Shown here: one piece after another, positions 16,500 through 26,600 of the stretch
Layout: every line of letters begins with the position of its first letter
Position numbering within the stretch: the first letter of the stretch is position 1
From: Alteromonas sp. KUL49
GTDB lineage: Bacteria; Pseudomonadota; Gammaproteobacteria; Enterobacterales; Alteromonadaceae
Direction: 5' to 3'
Length of the DNA: 64,000 nt
Assembly (NCBI RefSeq): GCF_006538345.1
Contig: NZ_BJKL01000003.1
Coordinates: 310,001-374,000 of the forward strand
Program-made: the position numbers and the translations under genes
The notes under the pieces: generated by a model
Told to the model about the DNA's origin: nothing
Database searches by the model: none
What the model saw: the letters and a program-made list of their open reading frames with translations, nothing else

Positions 16500-18263
16500 T
16501 TACTTTCTACGACGGAAGAGCACCAGAGCAAAGCCCATGAGTAAAGCAGCGATGCTTGTTGACGCACCTTGACGTTCGTAAGGAGCATCGTCGTCATCAA
16601 TGTCGCACTCATCAACACTGCCGTTACTGATCGGTGATAGCTTCACTGAAATAATGGAATCAACTTCAGACGTCTCGCCTTGATCGTTTACCACTTCTTC
16701 CCCACTTACGTAGCGGTTAGTAGCTTTAACACGAGCATTAGCGATAATTTCGTTATTGTCATTAATATCAATAGCTTCAAGCAAAGTGTATGGTGAATCA
16801 CAAGCGGTCAAATCATTAAGATCAAGAAACTCTTGTGTGTCTATGTTGAACATAAAGGCACTCGTTTCTCTAATCGCATCAGAGGTTGCTTCATTTTCAG
16901 CGCGACCAACAATAATATTATTGTTGTTGATGGCGTTGGCGTGGACGCCTGAGCTAGCGAAAAAACCATCTGGGTAGAATGCTTCGGTAGTGTCCAAGTT
17001 GTACGCAAACATACGTGGGCGGGCAATATCATTGGTCGCTCGTAGTAAGGTACCTGATACCCAGTTGCTATCGTTAATTCCAGACGCTTGGCTGATCAGG
17101 TTTTCATCGCGAGGCAGCAATTCTACTGTTTCACCGTCACGAAATACTGTTGCAACACGCTGCACCTCTGTTAATTCAAATGAAGAGGTATCACTTGGAC
17201 GCGTAATTCCAATGAACTCTCCTGTCATCCCTTCCCCAACTGCTATGCCCTGACTATTGATGTCAAGAGCGTAGGTATAGTTGTATAGCGTGTTATCTTC
17301 TTCGGGAGTAAAGAGTAACGGATACGCTTGTGAGCTTATCACGTCGCCATTAACATCCAACTGCCAGATGGTGGCATTGACTTCAGACGCAAAAATGTAA
17401 TTAAACGTACCTGACTGAGCATTGGAAGCAAAATAGTCTGACATTTCCGGAAGAATAAACGTACCACGGTAAATGATGTACCGACAGAATGATTCTGGGA
17501 TGTCGTCACGTTGTTCGTCATCTGCACAAACTTCAATCGCATTGTCCAAACTCTCGTTGAAACTAACGGTACTGAACCCTGCAACTTGAAGGTTTGTATT
17601 AATAGCACGAGCTGATGCAAAACCACCTAACGTGTCGTCAATTGCCGGAAGGCGTTTACTCTCATTACCTACTTGCACAAATGCTTGTTGTGCTGATTCT
17701 GCGTACGTATAGTTAATGGTATCCCCATCTTCATTCTCGTATGCTTCCTCTATGAATATCCCAGTAGAGTCACCAACAATGTAATCACCTGCGACGCTGT
17801 CACGACCATTAGCGGATACCGACCATGAAAAATCATCTTCAAATTTTCCATTTTTCTCGTCTAATCCAGGTACTAGTTCTGCATCTGTAGTATCTGTAAT
17901 GTAGGTACGATACGAAGCGAGCTTTTGTCCTACGGGTGATTCAGCATTTTGCAAAAGATAGTTGACGATTAATGTGTAGTCGGCATTCGAAAAAACACCC
18001 TGTTTTACGTCGTCCTCGCTTTCTAAAGACTCACTATAAATGTCAAAGAATGTAGTATCGTTTTCGAGTTGCTCTACATCGATAGGCGGATTAAATTCAA
18101 GCTGAGTAGCAGCCATTGTTTTACCGGAATTATCAATAGACAACGCAAAAGTATTTCGGCTGGTATCCTGAAGTGGTAATGGTGTTACATTGTACGTTGC
18201 GGCTACCGCAGAAAAACTACCAGTTGCCATCAATATGGCGGCGGCTAGCTGAGATCGTTTCAT
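16500..18263 (-). CDS. DUF3466 family exported protein with C-terminal anchor
   Basis: A 587-residue protein with a clear signal peptide (MKRSQLAAAILMATGSFSAVAA). The long acidic extracytoplasmic part has repeated segments around motifs such as ALDINSQGIAVGEGMTG, AINTNLQVAGFS and AINNNNIIVGRAENE. These resemble the short repeats of DUF3466 / HAF-repeat proteins. The end is a hydrophobic stretch followed by FRRRK, resembling a GlyGly-CTERM or related sorting tail. Function is unknown. It is the last gene of the pyrD-rlmKL-grx-uup operon, 12 nt after uup. Confidence 0.8.
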   Translation of the reverse strand: MKRSQLAAAILMATGSFSAVAATYNVTPLPLQDTSRNTFALSIDNSGKTMAATQLEFNPPIDVEQLENDTTFFDIYSESLESEDDVKQGVFSNADYTLIVNYLLQNAESPVGQKLASYRTYITDTTDAELVPGLDEKNGKFEDDFSWSVSANGRDSVAGDYIVGDSTGIFIEEAYENEDGDTINYTYAESAQQAFVQVGNESKRLPAIDDTLGGFASARAINTNLQVAGFSTVSFNESLDNAIEVCADDEQRDDIPESFCRYIIYRGTFILPEMSDYFASNAQSGTFNYIFASEVNATIWQLDVNGDVISSQAYPLLFTPEEDNTLYNYTYALDINSQGIAVGEGMTGEFIGITRPSDTSSFELTEVQRVATVFRDGETVELLPRDENLISQASGINDSNWVSGTLLRATNDIARPRMFAYNLDTTEAFYPDGFFASSGVHANAINNNNIIVGRAENEATSDAIRETSAFMFNIDTQEFLDLNDLTACDSPYTLLEAIDINDNNEIIANARVKATNRYVSGEEVVNDQGETSEVDSIISVKLSPISNGSVDECDIDDDDAPYERQGASTSIAALLMGFALVLFRRRK

Positions 18264-18275
18264 TTAAAATCCTAT

Positions 18276-20216
18276 TTACTGCTGATTATCGTCCAGCATA
18301 CTTTCTAATTCGTCCCAGCGCGCATACTTCTGAGACAAGGTTTCTTCTAATTCAGCCAACTTAGCAATTGTTTCAGCCGTGGCACTACTGTCTTGCTTGA
18401 AAAATTCAGGGTCATTGACTTGTGACTGCAATGACTCGATGTCTGATTCTAACAATTCTATCTCTGCTGGCAATGATTCCAGCGCTCGTTGATCTTTGTA
18501 TGATAACTTTTTCGTCTTACGTGGTGAAGACTTAGCAGTAGGACTCTGTGAAGTAGAATTAGTTTCATTCTTTACTTTCGCTTTTTCATCTTTTATTTGC
18601 TGTTGACGACGTTTGTCTTGTTCGCTATACCATGCAGCAACGTCACTGAATCCACCAATGAACTCTCTTAACTGCCCATTACCTTCGAATACAACACAGC
18701 TATTAGCCACATTATCTACGAATTCTCGATCGTGACTCACCAATAATACTGTTCCTTCATATTCATTCAGTAAGGTTTCCAGCATCTCTAGCGTTTCAAC
18801 ATCTAAGTCATTGGTTGGTTCATCCAGAACCAGCAAGTTACTTGGCTTCAACATGAGTTTAGCGAGCATTAAGCGGTTTTTCTCACCACCAGAGAGGGAT
18901 TTCACCGGGGCATTTACTCTTTCTGGTGTGAACAGGTAGTCCTGTAGATAACTAATCACATGGCGTGGATTACCGTTAACCATTAGATCTCGTTTACCAT
19001 CACCCACAGCATCGATAACAGTTTTCTCAAGGTCTAGACCATCTCTATGCTGGTCAAAATAGGCAACTTCAAGATTCGTTCCTTGTTTACTGTTGCCACT
19101 ATCTGCATCTAACTTACCCAAAAGCAATTTGATCAGCGTACTCTTACCACAACCATTAGGGCCAACTAGAGCTACTTTATCGCCTCTCAGTACGTTTAAA
19201 CTTAAACCGCTAACAATAGATTTGCCTTCAATGGCGTAGTGGAGATCGGTCACTTCAAAAACACGCTTGCCCGACCGTGCTGCTTGGTGTTGACTGACCA
19301 CAGCATTACCCTGAGTTGCCCTTCTCGCCTTTCGAGTTTCCCGCAACTTCTTTAGTGCCCGAACCCTACCTTCATTGCGAGTTCTCCGCGCTTTGATACC
19401 TTGACGAATCCACACTTCTTCCTGTGCGAGCTTTTTATCAAATTCTGCGTTTTGTGCCGCTTCTACTTCAAGATCTTGCTGCTTCTTAACTAGGTATTCT
19501 TCGTAGTTACCCGGGTAACTCGTTAATTGACCGCGGTCTAAATCAACGATTCGGGTCGCCATATTGCGAATAAATGCCCTATCGTGGCTAATGAAAACAA
19601 TGGCACCTTTGTAATTGAGCAAACTAGACTCAAGCCATCGAATCATTTCTATATCAAGGTGGTTGGTTGGCTCATCGAGAAGCAACAAATCTGGTGAGCG
19701 CACTAATGCTCTTGCTAGAGCAGCTTTGCGTCGCCATCCACCTGACAGTGTCGATAATGAAATATTTGGGTCTAGCTTAAGTGAGGTTAACGTGGCGTCG
19801 ATTTGTTGTTCATATTGCCAAGCATCGCGAGCTTCAAGAGTTTCTTGTAAACGTTGAAGTTTGTTAAGGTTGGCCTCACTTGGGTCTTCTGATACTTTTT
19901 TCGTTTGATGAAAGTACGCCTTAATGGTGTCACCAATATCGGCTAACCCTTCAGCAACATAGTCAAACAGAGTCACGTCTGTGGTTTCGGGTGGGTCCTG
20001 CTCTAAACGCGCGACTACAACATTGTTTTCAATGATTCGTTGTCCATCGTCTGCAATGATTTCTCCGGAAATGACCTTCATCAAGGTTGATTTTCCGCTG
20101 CCGTTCCTACCCACTAAGCAGACACGCTCTTTGGGCTGTATTACCAATTCAACACCGTCTAACAGTGGCGGATTTCCGTAAATTACCGTGACATCTTTTA
20201 ACTGCATAATACTCAC
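18276..20216 (-). CDS. uup: ABC-F ATPase Uup
   Basis: A 646-residue soluble ABC-F protein with two nucleotide-binding domains and no membrane segments. The first has GRNGSGKST, LSGGWRRKAALARAL and LLLLDEPTNHLD. The second has GPNGCGKST, LSGGEKNRLMLA and LVLDEPTNDLD. The Uup-type C-terminal coiled-coil DNA-binding domain is present (Lys-rich linker, then about 80 helical residues). Uup affects transposon excision precision, replication and ribosome function. The start is GTG 20216, supported by GAGGAA 8 nt upstream and a 4-nt overlap (GTGA) with the glutaredoxin gene. Confidence 0.93.
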   Translation of the reverse strand: MSIMQLKDVTVIYGNPPLLDGVELVIQPKERVCLVGRNGSGKSTLMKVISGEIIADDGQRIIENNVVVARLEQDPPETTDVTLFDYVAEGLADIGDTIKAYFHQTKKVSEDPSEANLNKLQRLQETLEARDAWQYEQQIDATLTSLKLDPNISLSTLSGGWRRKAALARALVRSPDLLLLDEPTNHLDIEMIRWLESSLLNYKGAIVFISHDRAFIRNMATRIVDLDRGQLTSYPGNYEEYLVKKQQDLEVEAAQNAEFDKKLAQEEVWIRQGIKARRTRNEGRVRALKKLRETRKARRATQGNAVVSQHQAARSGKRVFEVTDLHYAIEGKSIVSGLSLNVLRGDKVALVGPNGCGKSTLIKLLLGKLDADSGNSKQGTNLEVAYFDQHRDGLDLEKTVIDAVGDGKRDLMVNGNPRHVISYLQDYLFTPERVNAPVKSLSGGEKNRLMLAKLMLKPSNLLVLDEPTNDLDVETLEMLETLLNEYEGTVLLVSHDREFVDNVANSCVVFEGNGQLREFIGGFSDVAAWYSEQDKRRQQQIKDEKAKVKNETNSTSQSPTAKSSPRKTKKLSYKDQRALESLPAEIELLESDIESLQSQVNDPEFFKQDSSATAETIAKLAELEETLSQKYARWDELESMLDDNQQ

Positions 20217-20446
20217 AGTAAAAATTCCTCAATATCTTGATGGGTGAAAGGCCACCCTAATTCACCGCCGTTATCTTCGCGTTTAAGTACGGGTATTCGT
20301 GCACCGTACAAATGATAAAGCTCAGTACTCGTGCGAATATTTACTTTTGAAACAGTAAAAGCGACATCCGTCGATACTTTTGCAAGTTCTTCGTCAGCAT
20401 AATCGCATAGCCCGCATTGTGGCCCTGTGTAAAAAACGATATTCAT
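20213..20446 (-). CDS. Glutaredoxin-family protein (DUF836)
   Basis: A 77-residue thioredoxin-fold protein. The N-terminal strand IVFYTGPQCGLCDYA carries the CGLC redox motif, the cis-Pro lies in ARIPVLKR, and the C-terminal helix ends QDIEEFLL. It is the DUF836 glutaredoxin-like type commonly placed beside rlmKL and uup in gammaproteobacteria. Its substrate is unknown. It starts 5 nt after the rlmKL stop and overlaps uup by 4 nt, in the middle of a tight operon. Confidence 0.85.
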   Translation of the reverse strand: MNIVFYTGPQCGLCDYADEELAKVSTDVAFTVSKVNIRTSTELYHLYGARIPVLKREDNGGELGWPFTHQDIEEFLL

Positions 20447-20451
20447 AGATG

Positions 20452-22554
20452 CTATGACTGCTTACTAATAATCCAACACTGGTGGATTTTTCCGCGTCGA
20501 GCGAAGTCTTCGGGTATGGTGCGACCGGTAATATTTTGCGCACTCAATCCTAACGCGCCAATTCCAGCTTCATCGAGTTTAAAGCCACGCTTATTATTTG
20601 AGAACACAATAGTGCCGCCTTCTTTCAAGCAGCTGTTCGCATGGGTTAGCATAGTTAAATGGTCACGCTGAACATCCCATGTGTTCTGCATTCGCTTTGA
20701 ATTTGAAAACGACGGTGGGTCAATAAAAATAAGGTCGTATTTTCCTTTGTGATCGCTTAGCCACGTAGTGCAATCTGCCTGAATGAAGGCTTGAGGACAT
20801 TTCACTTTATTGAGTGCAGCGTTTTTCTTCGCCCAGTCTAAATAGGTATTAGACATATCAACAGTCGTTACTGATTTAGCACCGCCTAAACCGGCATACA
20901 CAGACACACTGCCCGTATAGGAGAACAAATTCAGTACATCTTTACCTGATGACATATCCATAACAATTTTTCGAGTGTTGCGATGGTCGAGGAATAACCC
21001 AGTATCAAGGTAATCAGTAAGATTAACCAAAAAGCGAATACCATTTTCGTGCACTTCTTTCATTTCACCAGATTGACGAAGCTTTTCGTATTGCTTAGTT
21101 CCTTTCTGTTGGGCTCTTACTTTCAGTGCAATGTTTTTTGGCGAGATCCCCGTAACGGCTGGTAAATATAAAAGTACTTCCTGCAATCGTTTACGTGACT
21201 TTTCTTCCGATACGGTTTTAGGTGGTGCATATTCTTGTACCACAAGCCAGTCGTCATATTGGTCGATAGCGACGTTGTAGTCGGGCAGATCTGCATCGTA
21301 AATACGGTAGCAATTAGTATTGGCCTTTTTTACCCACGATTTCATACGTTTAAGGTTCTTGCGTAAACGGTTGGCAAACTCATGGTTTTCAGCGTCTTCG
21401 CCGAACTGAACCGTGTTTTCCTCATCAAGGACGTAGTTGACCAGCTTACATTCAAGCTTTCCGTTGTTAAGTGCATATTCCTTGGATGCGCGAAGTTTCA
21501 TTACTCTAAGCAGATCGCGATTACTGCTGAGCAAACTGATGTTCCAGCCTTTCCATGCAACTTTAAGTCGTTTTCCCCAGTCGCTAAAAAGCGGGATCAG
21601 TTCGGTAAGTTCACCGAGGCGTTCGCCATAAGGGGGATTAGTTACAACATAACCCGGTGTTGCTATTGGTGGAGAAGATTTAACTGCATCTTGATGACTA
21701 AATTGAATATCACTAAAAACACCCGCAATATCCGCATTAGTCTTTGCTACATGAATGAGTTTGCGACTCACATCAGAAGCATAAATCTTGGTATTCATTG
21801 GCTGCTGTACAGACTGAGCCTGTGTAACCAATTCATCCCAAACAGCGTGTTCATGACCTAGCCACGCATTAAAGCCCCAATATTCACGCTTAATACCTGG
21901 CGCAATGTTTCGCGCTATGTAAGCCGCTTCGATGGCAATGGTACCTGAACCACACATTAGGTCGACTAAAGGAACATCGGTATTGTTCGCCCAACCACTT
22001 CTTAACAGCATTGCACAAGCAATATGCTCTTTTAGCGGAGCATCACCAGTTTGTTGACGATAAGCACGCTGGTGTAAACTTGCACCAGCCATATCAAGGC
22101 CAATGGTTACCTTATCTCTACCCAAACGAGCGTACACTGGAATATCGGGTGATTTCCGTTCCACTGACGGACGTGACATACCCTGCTCTACAAACAGATC
22201 AACAATGGCGTCTTTGATTCTTACCGCACCGAATTGGGTATTTTTTATCGCCCGATTGGTACCAACAAATTGAACACTTAATGTGTGATTGGAATTCATG
22301 TGCATGGGCCAATCAACGCTCATAGCTGTTTCGTACAACGCGTCAGCACTATCCGCTTTACCCTCAGCCAAAACCCAAATGACACGGTTGGCCAAACGGG
22401 ACCATAAACATACCTTGTAAGCGTCTGGTTTACTGCCTTCAAAAGACAATGCCCCAGGCATCATTTTTACGTTTGCATCCGGGCACAGTGTTTGGATTTC
22501 TTGCTTAAGCAGTTCGTCCAAACCTCTGCTTGTGGTAACTAAAATTTTATTCAT
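20452..22554 (-). CDS. rlmL: 23S rRNA methyltransferase RlmKL (m2G2445 / m7G2069)
   Basis: A 700-residue fusion enzyme. The N-terminal half has a THUMP region and the RlmL methyltransferase (LVDLMCGSGTIAIEAA, then VTNPPYGERLG), which makes m2G2445 in 23S rRNA. The C-terminal half is RlmK (NLFSYTGSVSVYAG, then LIFIDPPSFSNSKRM), which makes m7G2069. Length equals that of E. coli RlmKL (702). It lies 18 nt downstream of pyrD and is part of the same leftward operon. Confidence 0.94.
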   Translation of the reverse strand: MNKILVTTSRGLDELLKQEIQTLCPDANVKMMPGALSFEGSKPDAYKVCLWSRLANRVIWVLAEGKADSADALYETAMSVDWPMHMNSNHTLSVQFVGTNRAIKNTQFGAVRIKDAIVDLFVEQGMSRPSVERKSPDIPVYARLGRDKVTIGLDMAGASLHQRAYRQQTGDAPLKEHIACAMLLRSGWANNTDVPLVDLMCGSGTIAIEAAYIARNIAPGIKREYWGFNAWLGHEHAVWDELVTQAQSVQQPMNTKIYASDVSRKLIHVAKTNADIAGVFSDIQFSHQDAVKSSPPIATPGYVVTNPPYGERLGELTELIPLFSDWGKRLKVAWKGWNISLLSSNRDLLRVMKLRASKEYALNNGKLECKLVNYVLDEENTVQFGEDAENHEFANRLRKNLKRMKSWVKKANTNCYRIYDADLPDYNVAIDQYDDWLVVQEYAPPKTVSEEKSRKRLQEVLLYLPAVTGISPKNIALKVRAQQKGTKQYEKLRQSGEMKEVHENGIRFLVNLTDYLDTGLFLDHRNTRKIVMDMSSGKDVLNLFSYTGSVSVYAGLGGAKSVTTVDMSNTYLDWAKKNAALNKVKCPQAFIQADCTTWLSDHKGKYDLIFIDPPSFSNSKRMQNTWDVQRDHLTMLTHANSCLKEGGTIVFSNNKRGFKLDEAGIGALGLSAQNITGRTIPEDFARRGKIHQCWIISKQS

Positions 22555-22572
22555 TAATGATGCAGCCTGAAC

Positions 22573-23580
22573 TTACAATGATTGCGCAATGCGTTTTACA
22601 AGGTCTGGACCTTGATAAATAAATGCAGAGTACACTTGTACTAACGCTGCGCCAGCATCTAATCGTGCCTGGGCCGCTTCTGGAGAATCTATTCCCCCCA
22701 CACTGATCACGGGCATTTTGCCGTCAAGCGCAACAACAAGCTTTTTGGTCACCTCTAAACTCATTTCTGTCATAACCGAGCCACTTAAGCCGCCCATTTC
22801 TTCAGCGTGCTCTAACCCTTTTACAGGATCCCTTGAGAGCGTAGTATTGGTCGCAATTACACCGTCCATTCCGCTGTTCACCAATGACGCGGCAATACTA
22901 GTGATTTCATCATCGGTCAAATCTGGGGCAATTTTTACAAAGATTGGAACGTACTTACCATGAGTTTGGCTCAGTGTACCTTGTGCGGCTTTTAAACCAG
23001 CCAAAAGTGCATCTAACGCTTCACCATATTGCAGGTTGCGAAGGCCCGGTGTGTTTGGTGACGAGATATTGATAGTGATATAGGTCGCATGCTGATACAC
23101 CTTGTTAAGGCAAATCAAATAATCGTCTAGTGCATTCTCTTCCGGCGTATCTTTGTTTTTACCAATATTGATTCCAATCGGGCCAGTAAACTTGGCTTTC
23201 TTTACTTGTTCAACAAGATGGTCAACCCCTTTGTTGTTAAAGCCCATGCGATTGATGATGGCGTTTTTTTCTGGGATCCGAAATAATCGTGGTTTTGGAT
23301 TACCAGGTTGTGGGCGTGGTGTCACTGTTCCTATTTCTACAAAGCCAAATCCCATGCTAGCAAATGCATCAATACAATCGCCATTTTTATCTAACCCTGC
23401 AGCTAGCCCCACAGGGTTATCGAAGGTAATACCGGCAACAGTGACAGGTTTACTAATGCGCGGTGATGAATAAATCCAACTTAACGGTGTATTTTGGGTT
23501 TTGTTTAACCAATTGATAGTGAAGTCGTGACTTTTTTCAGGTTCGCACTGAAGAAGTATTTTTTGAACAAATGATTGCAT
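22573..23580 (-). CDS. pyrD: Quinone-dependent dihydroorotate dehydrogenase (class 2)
   Basis: A 335-residue flavoprotein that oxidises dihydroorotate to orotate with membrane quinone, the fourth step of pyrimidine synthesis. The N-terminal amphipathic helix fits class 2 membrane association. [11 protein letters not shown], the catalytic Ser in [12 protein letters not shown], and the FMN-binding [11 protein letters not shown] are intact. It is the first gene of the five-gene leftward operon and starts 25 nt after the gdhB terminator hairpin. Confidence 0.95.
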   Translation of the reverse strand: MQSFVQKILLQCEPEKSHDFTINWLNKTQNTPLSWIYSSPRISKPVTVAGITFDNPVGLAAGLDKNGDCIDAFASMGFGFVEIGTVTPRPQPGNPKPRLFRIPEKNAIINRMGFNNKGVDHLVEQVKKAKFTGPIGINIGKNKDTPEENALDDYLICLNKVYQHATYITINISSPNTPGLRNLQYGEALDALLAGLKAAQGTLSQTHGKYVPIFVKIAPDLTDDEITSIAASLVNSGMDGVIATNTTLSRDPVKGLEHAEEMGGLSGSVMTEMSLEVTKKLVVALDGKMPVISVGGIDSPEAAQARLDAGAALVQVYSAFIYQGPDLVKRIAQSL

Positions 23581-23604
23581 GGGACCTGTCTTTGCTTTGT
23601 ATAG

Positions 23605-23631
23605 AAAAAAGCCCTGTTTAAACAGGGCTTA
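23605..23631 (-). terminator. Rho-independent terminator of gdhB
   Basis: On the minus strand AAGCCCTGTTT / AAACAGGGCTT forms a long perfect stem ending in TTTTTT, 26 nt after the gdhB stop and before pyrD. Confidence 0.85.
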
Positions 23632-23656
23632 TTTATTTCGCCGAATACCGTGTATT

Positions 23657-26600
23657 CTAAATGTTAGACTTGACGCTTAAAAGCATCAATTCACGTAATG
23701 CTACAGAAAACTTCGCAAAATCGTGTGTTGTACTCGTTTTGAACTCTGTCATCATCATATACCAACGATTTAGCAAGGCTTCATTCTGGCTGATCCAATG
23801 TTCAAGAATCGCCTCAGCACCCTCACCTTCTTTGCCACATTGAAGCAAATTAGAAGTGATTGAACGTTGTTGCCAATCCAGCTCTTCACGATATGACGCT
23901 CTGGCGAGTGCTTGCCAATGATTGCTTACCGCTTGATGGTTAATTTGGCTTAAGAACCAATGAAGTTCTAGTTTGGCACCAAGCAAGTAATACAAACGGG
24001 CAACTACGTCGGTATCATGGGGATCGTTCTCAATGATCTGTGCCAAATCGAATGCACAGAATAAATTGGAGAAGCTAGCCACTTGATATGCGATATCTTG
24101 TGGAACACCCTCTGAAGTATATTTACGGGTCGCCTCTTCCAGTTCAGCATATTCTTCCTCAACAAGGTAATGTTGAAGGTTACGTGACAAGGTATCAAAC
24201 GTATCTCGATAACTCGCAATGGCTTTATCGATGGACAACTCTTTGATGCCGTGACGCAAGTACCAACGAGCCGCCCTACGAAGGATACGACGAGCCTCCT
24301 CGAGTAGCTGTAGCTGTAACGTCGCCGAGATCTTATTGTCTAGATCCTCAATTCTCGACCAAAGGGTGTCGATATTAAAAATACCGTGGACAATAGCATA
24401 AGCGTTTGCGATTTCTTCTGCCGTTGCGCCAGTCTCTTCTTTCATTCTGAAAACAAAGTTGAGTCCCATATCATTGACCAGATTATTGGTCAGCTTAGTC
24501 GCAATAATCTCACTACGAAGTGGATGATTCTCCATGTGACTACTGAATTTGTTACGGAGTACTTGAGGGAACGCACTTACCAGTAGTTTTCCATGATACG
24601 GATTATTGGTAATCTCAGGAATATTAAACTCGTCCTTCAGTACCATTTTACCGTAAGCGATAAGAACACTTAACTCTGGACGTGTTAGCCCTTGCCCAGT
24701 CGCTAAGCGGTCGGACAACTCGTCGTCACTGGGTATAAACTCTAATTCGCGATTTAGATGCCCCTCTCTTTCAAGCCCATGGATAAATCGCAACTGCTCT
24801 TTCAACTGGCTTCCGCCGCCAAGCTCGGTAATTGAGATGGACTGAGTTTGGCGATAACAGTCTTGAAGTACGATTTGAGAGACATCATCAGTCATATCGT
24901 AGAGAAGGTTGTTGCGTTGCTTAGTGGTAAGCTCACCGTCATTCACCAGACTATTCAGAAGAATTTTGATATTAACCTCATTATCTGAACAATCCACACC
25001 GCCCACGTTATCGATAAAGTCGGTGTTTACACGTCCACCATTACTTGCGTATTCAATACGACCAAGTTGGGTAAGTCCTAAGTTACCGCCCTCACCGACA
25101 ATTTTCGCTTGCACGTCTTTACCATTTACGCGCAAGTCGTCGTTAGCACGATCACCAACGTCTGAATGAGACTCTTTGGTGCTCTTAATGTAAGTACCAA
25201 TACCACCGTTCCAGATGAGGTCTACGGGCATTTTGAGAATGTTGTGAATTAACTCAGTAGGTGTCATTGTCATTTGACGAGTACCAAGCCACTTCTTCAT
25301 TTCAGGCGTCAACTTAATTGACTTAGCTGAGCGTTTGAAGATACCGCCACCTTTTGAAATCAAAGACGCATCATAGTCTTCCCAAGACAAGCGAGGGTTT
25401 TCAAACAAACGTTGGCGCTCTTTATAACTCTTTGCTGCATCTGGGTTGGGGTCAAAGAAGATATGTAAATGGTTAAACGCAGCCACTAAACGGGTATGTT
25501 CGGAAAGCAACATGCCATTACCGAAAACGTCACCGGCCATATCACCAACAGCAGCACAGGTGAATTCTGTGGTTTGACAATCTATTCCAATTTCACGGAA
25601 GTGACGTTTGACCGATTCCCACGCGCCACGAGCCGTTATACCCATCTTCTTGTGGTCGTAACCAATACTGCCACCTGACGCAAATGCATCACCTAACCAG
25701 AAACCAAATTCTTCAGAAATACCATTAGCGATATCAGAGAAAGTTGCCGTACCTTTGTCGGCTGCGACGACTAAATACGGGTCATCTTCATCCAAACGTA
25801 CAACATCTTTGGGTGGCACAATTTCGCCATTAACAATGTTGTCTGTAATATCAAGTAAACTTCTGATAAATGTGCGATAGCAAGCTTGACCTTCCGCTTG
25901 GAAAGCTTCGCGGCCGCCAGTGGTCGGGAGCTTTTTACAAACAAAACCACCTTTTGCTCCCACAGGTACAATCACCGTATTTTTTACCTGTTGTGCTTTT
26001 ACGAGCCCCAATATTTCCGTGCGGAAATCCTCTTGACGATCAGACCAACGAAGACCACCACGGGCAACCTTACCTCCGCGAAGGTGAACACCTTCAACTC
26101 TTGGGCTATAAACGAACACCTCAAATTTTGGTAATGGTAACGGCATATCAGGAATGAGTTCTGGCATCATTTTAAACGACACATAACTCTTCTCATTGCC
26201 CTCGTTATCCGCTTGATAGAAGTTTGTGCGTAAAGTTGCGCACATCATATCTAGGTAACGGCGGATGATTCTGTCGTCATCGAGGTTACTCACATTGTCT
26301 AGCTGTGCTTTGATTTGCTCGTGAATAGTGTCTTCTTTCTTGCTACTGCGTTTAATCGACGGATTAAAACGCTGATCAAAGAATGATACCAACAAACAAG
26401 CAATATCGGGGTAGTTCGCCAAAGTGTTGGCAATATAATCGCGGCTAAATGAGCTACCTGTTTGACGCATATATTTTGCGTAAGCTCTCAGAATAGTCAC
26501 CTTGCGGCCTGTTAAGTTCGCACCCAAAATAAGGCGGTTAAACGCATCGTCTTCTAGGGCGTTATGCCAAACCTTAGCAAACGCGTCTTGGAACAAGACT

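Noticed and set aside
21382-21861. 159-residue plus-strand open frame opposite rlmKL
   Set aside because: It lies entirely over a conserved methyltransferase gene and shows no domain, start context or neighbouring partner.
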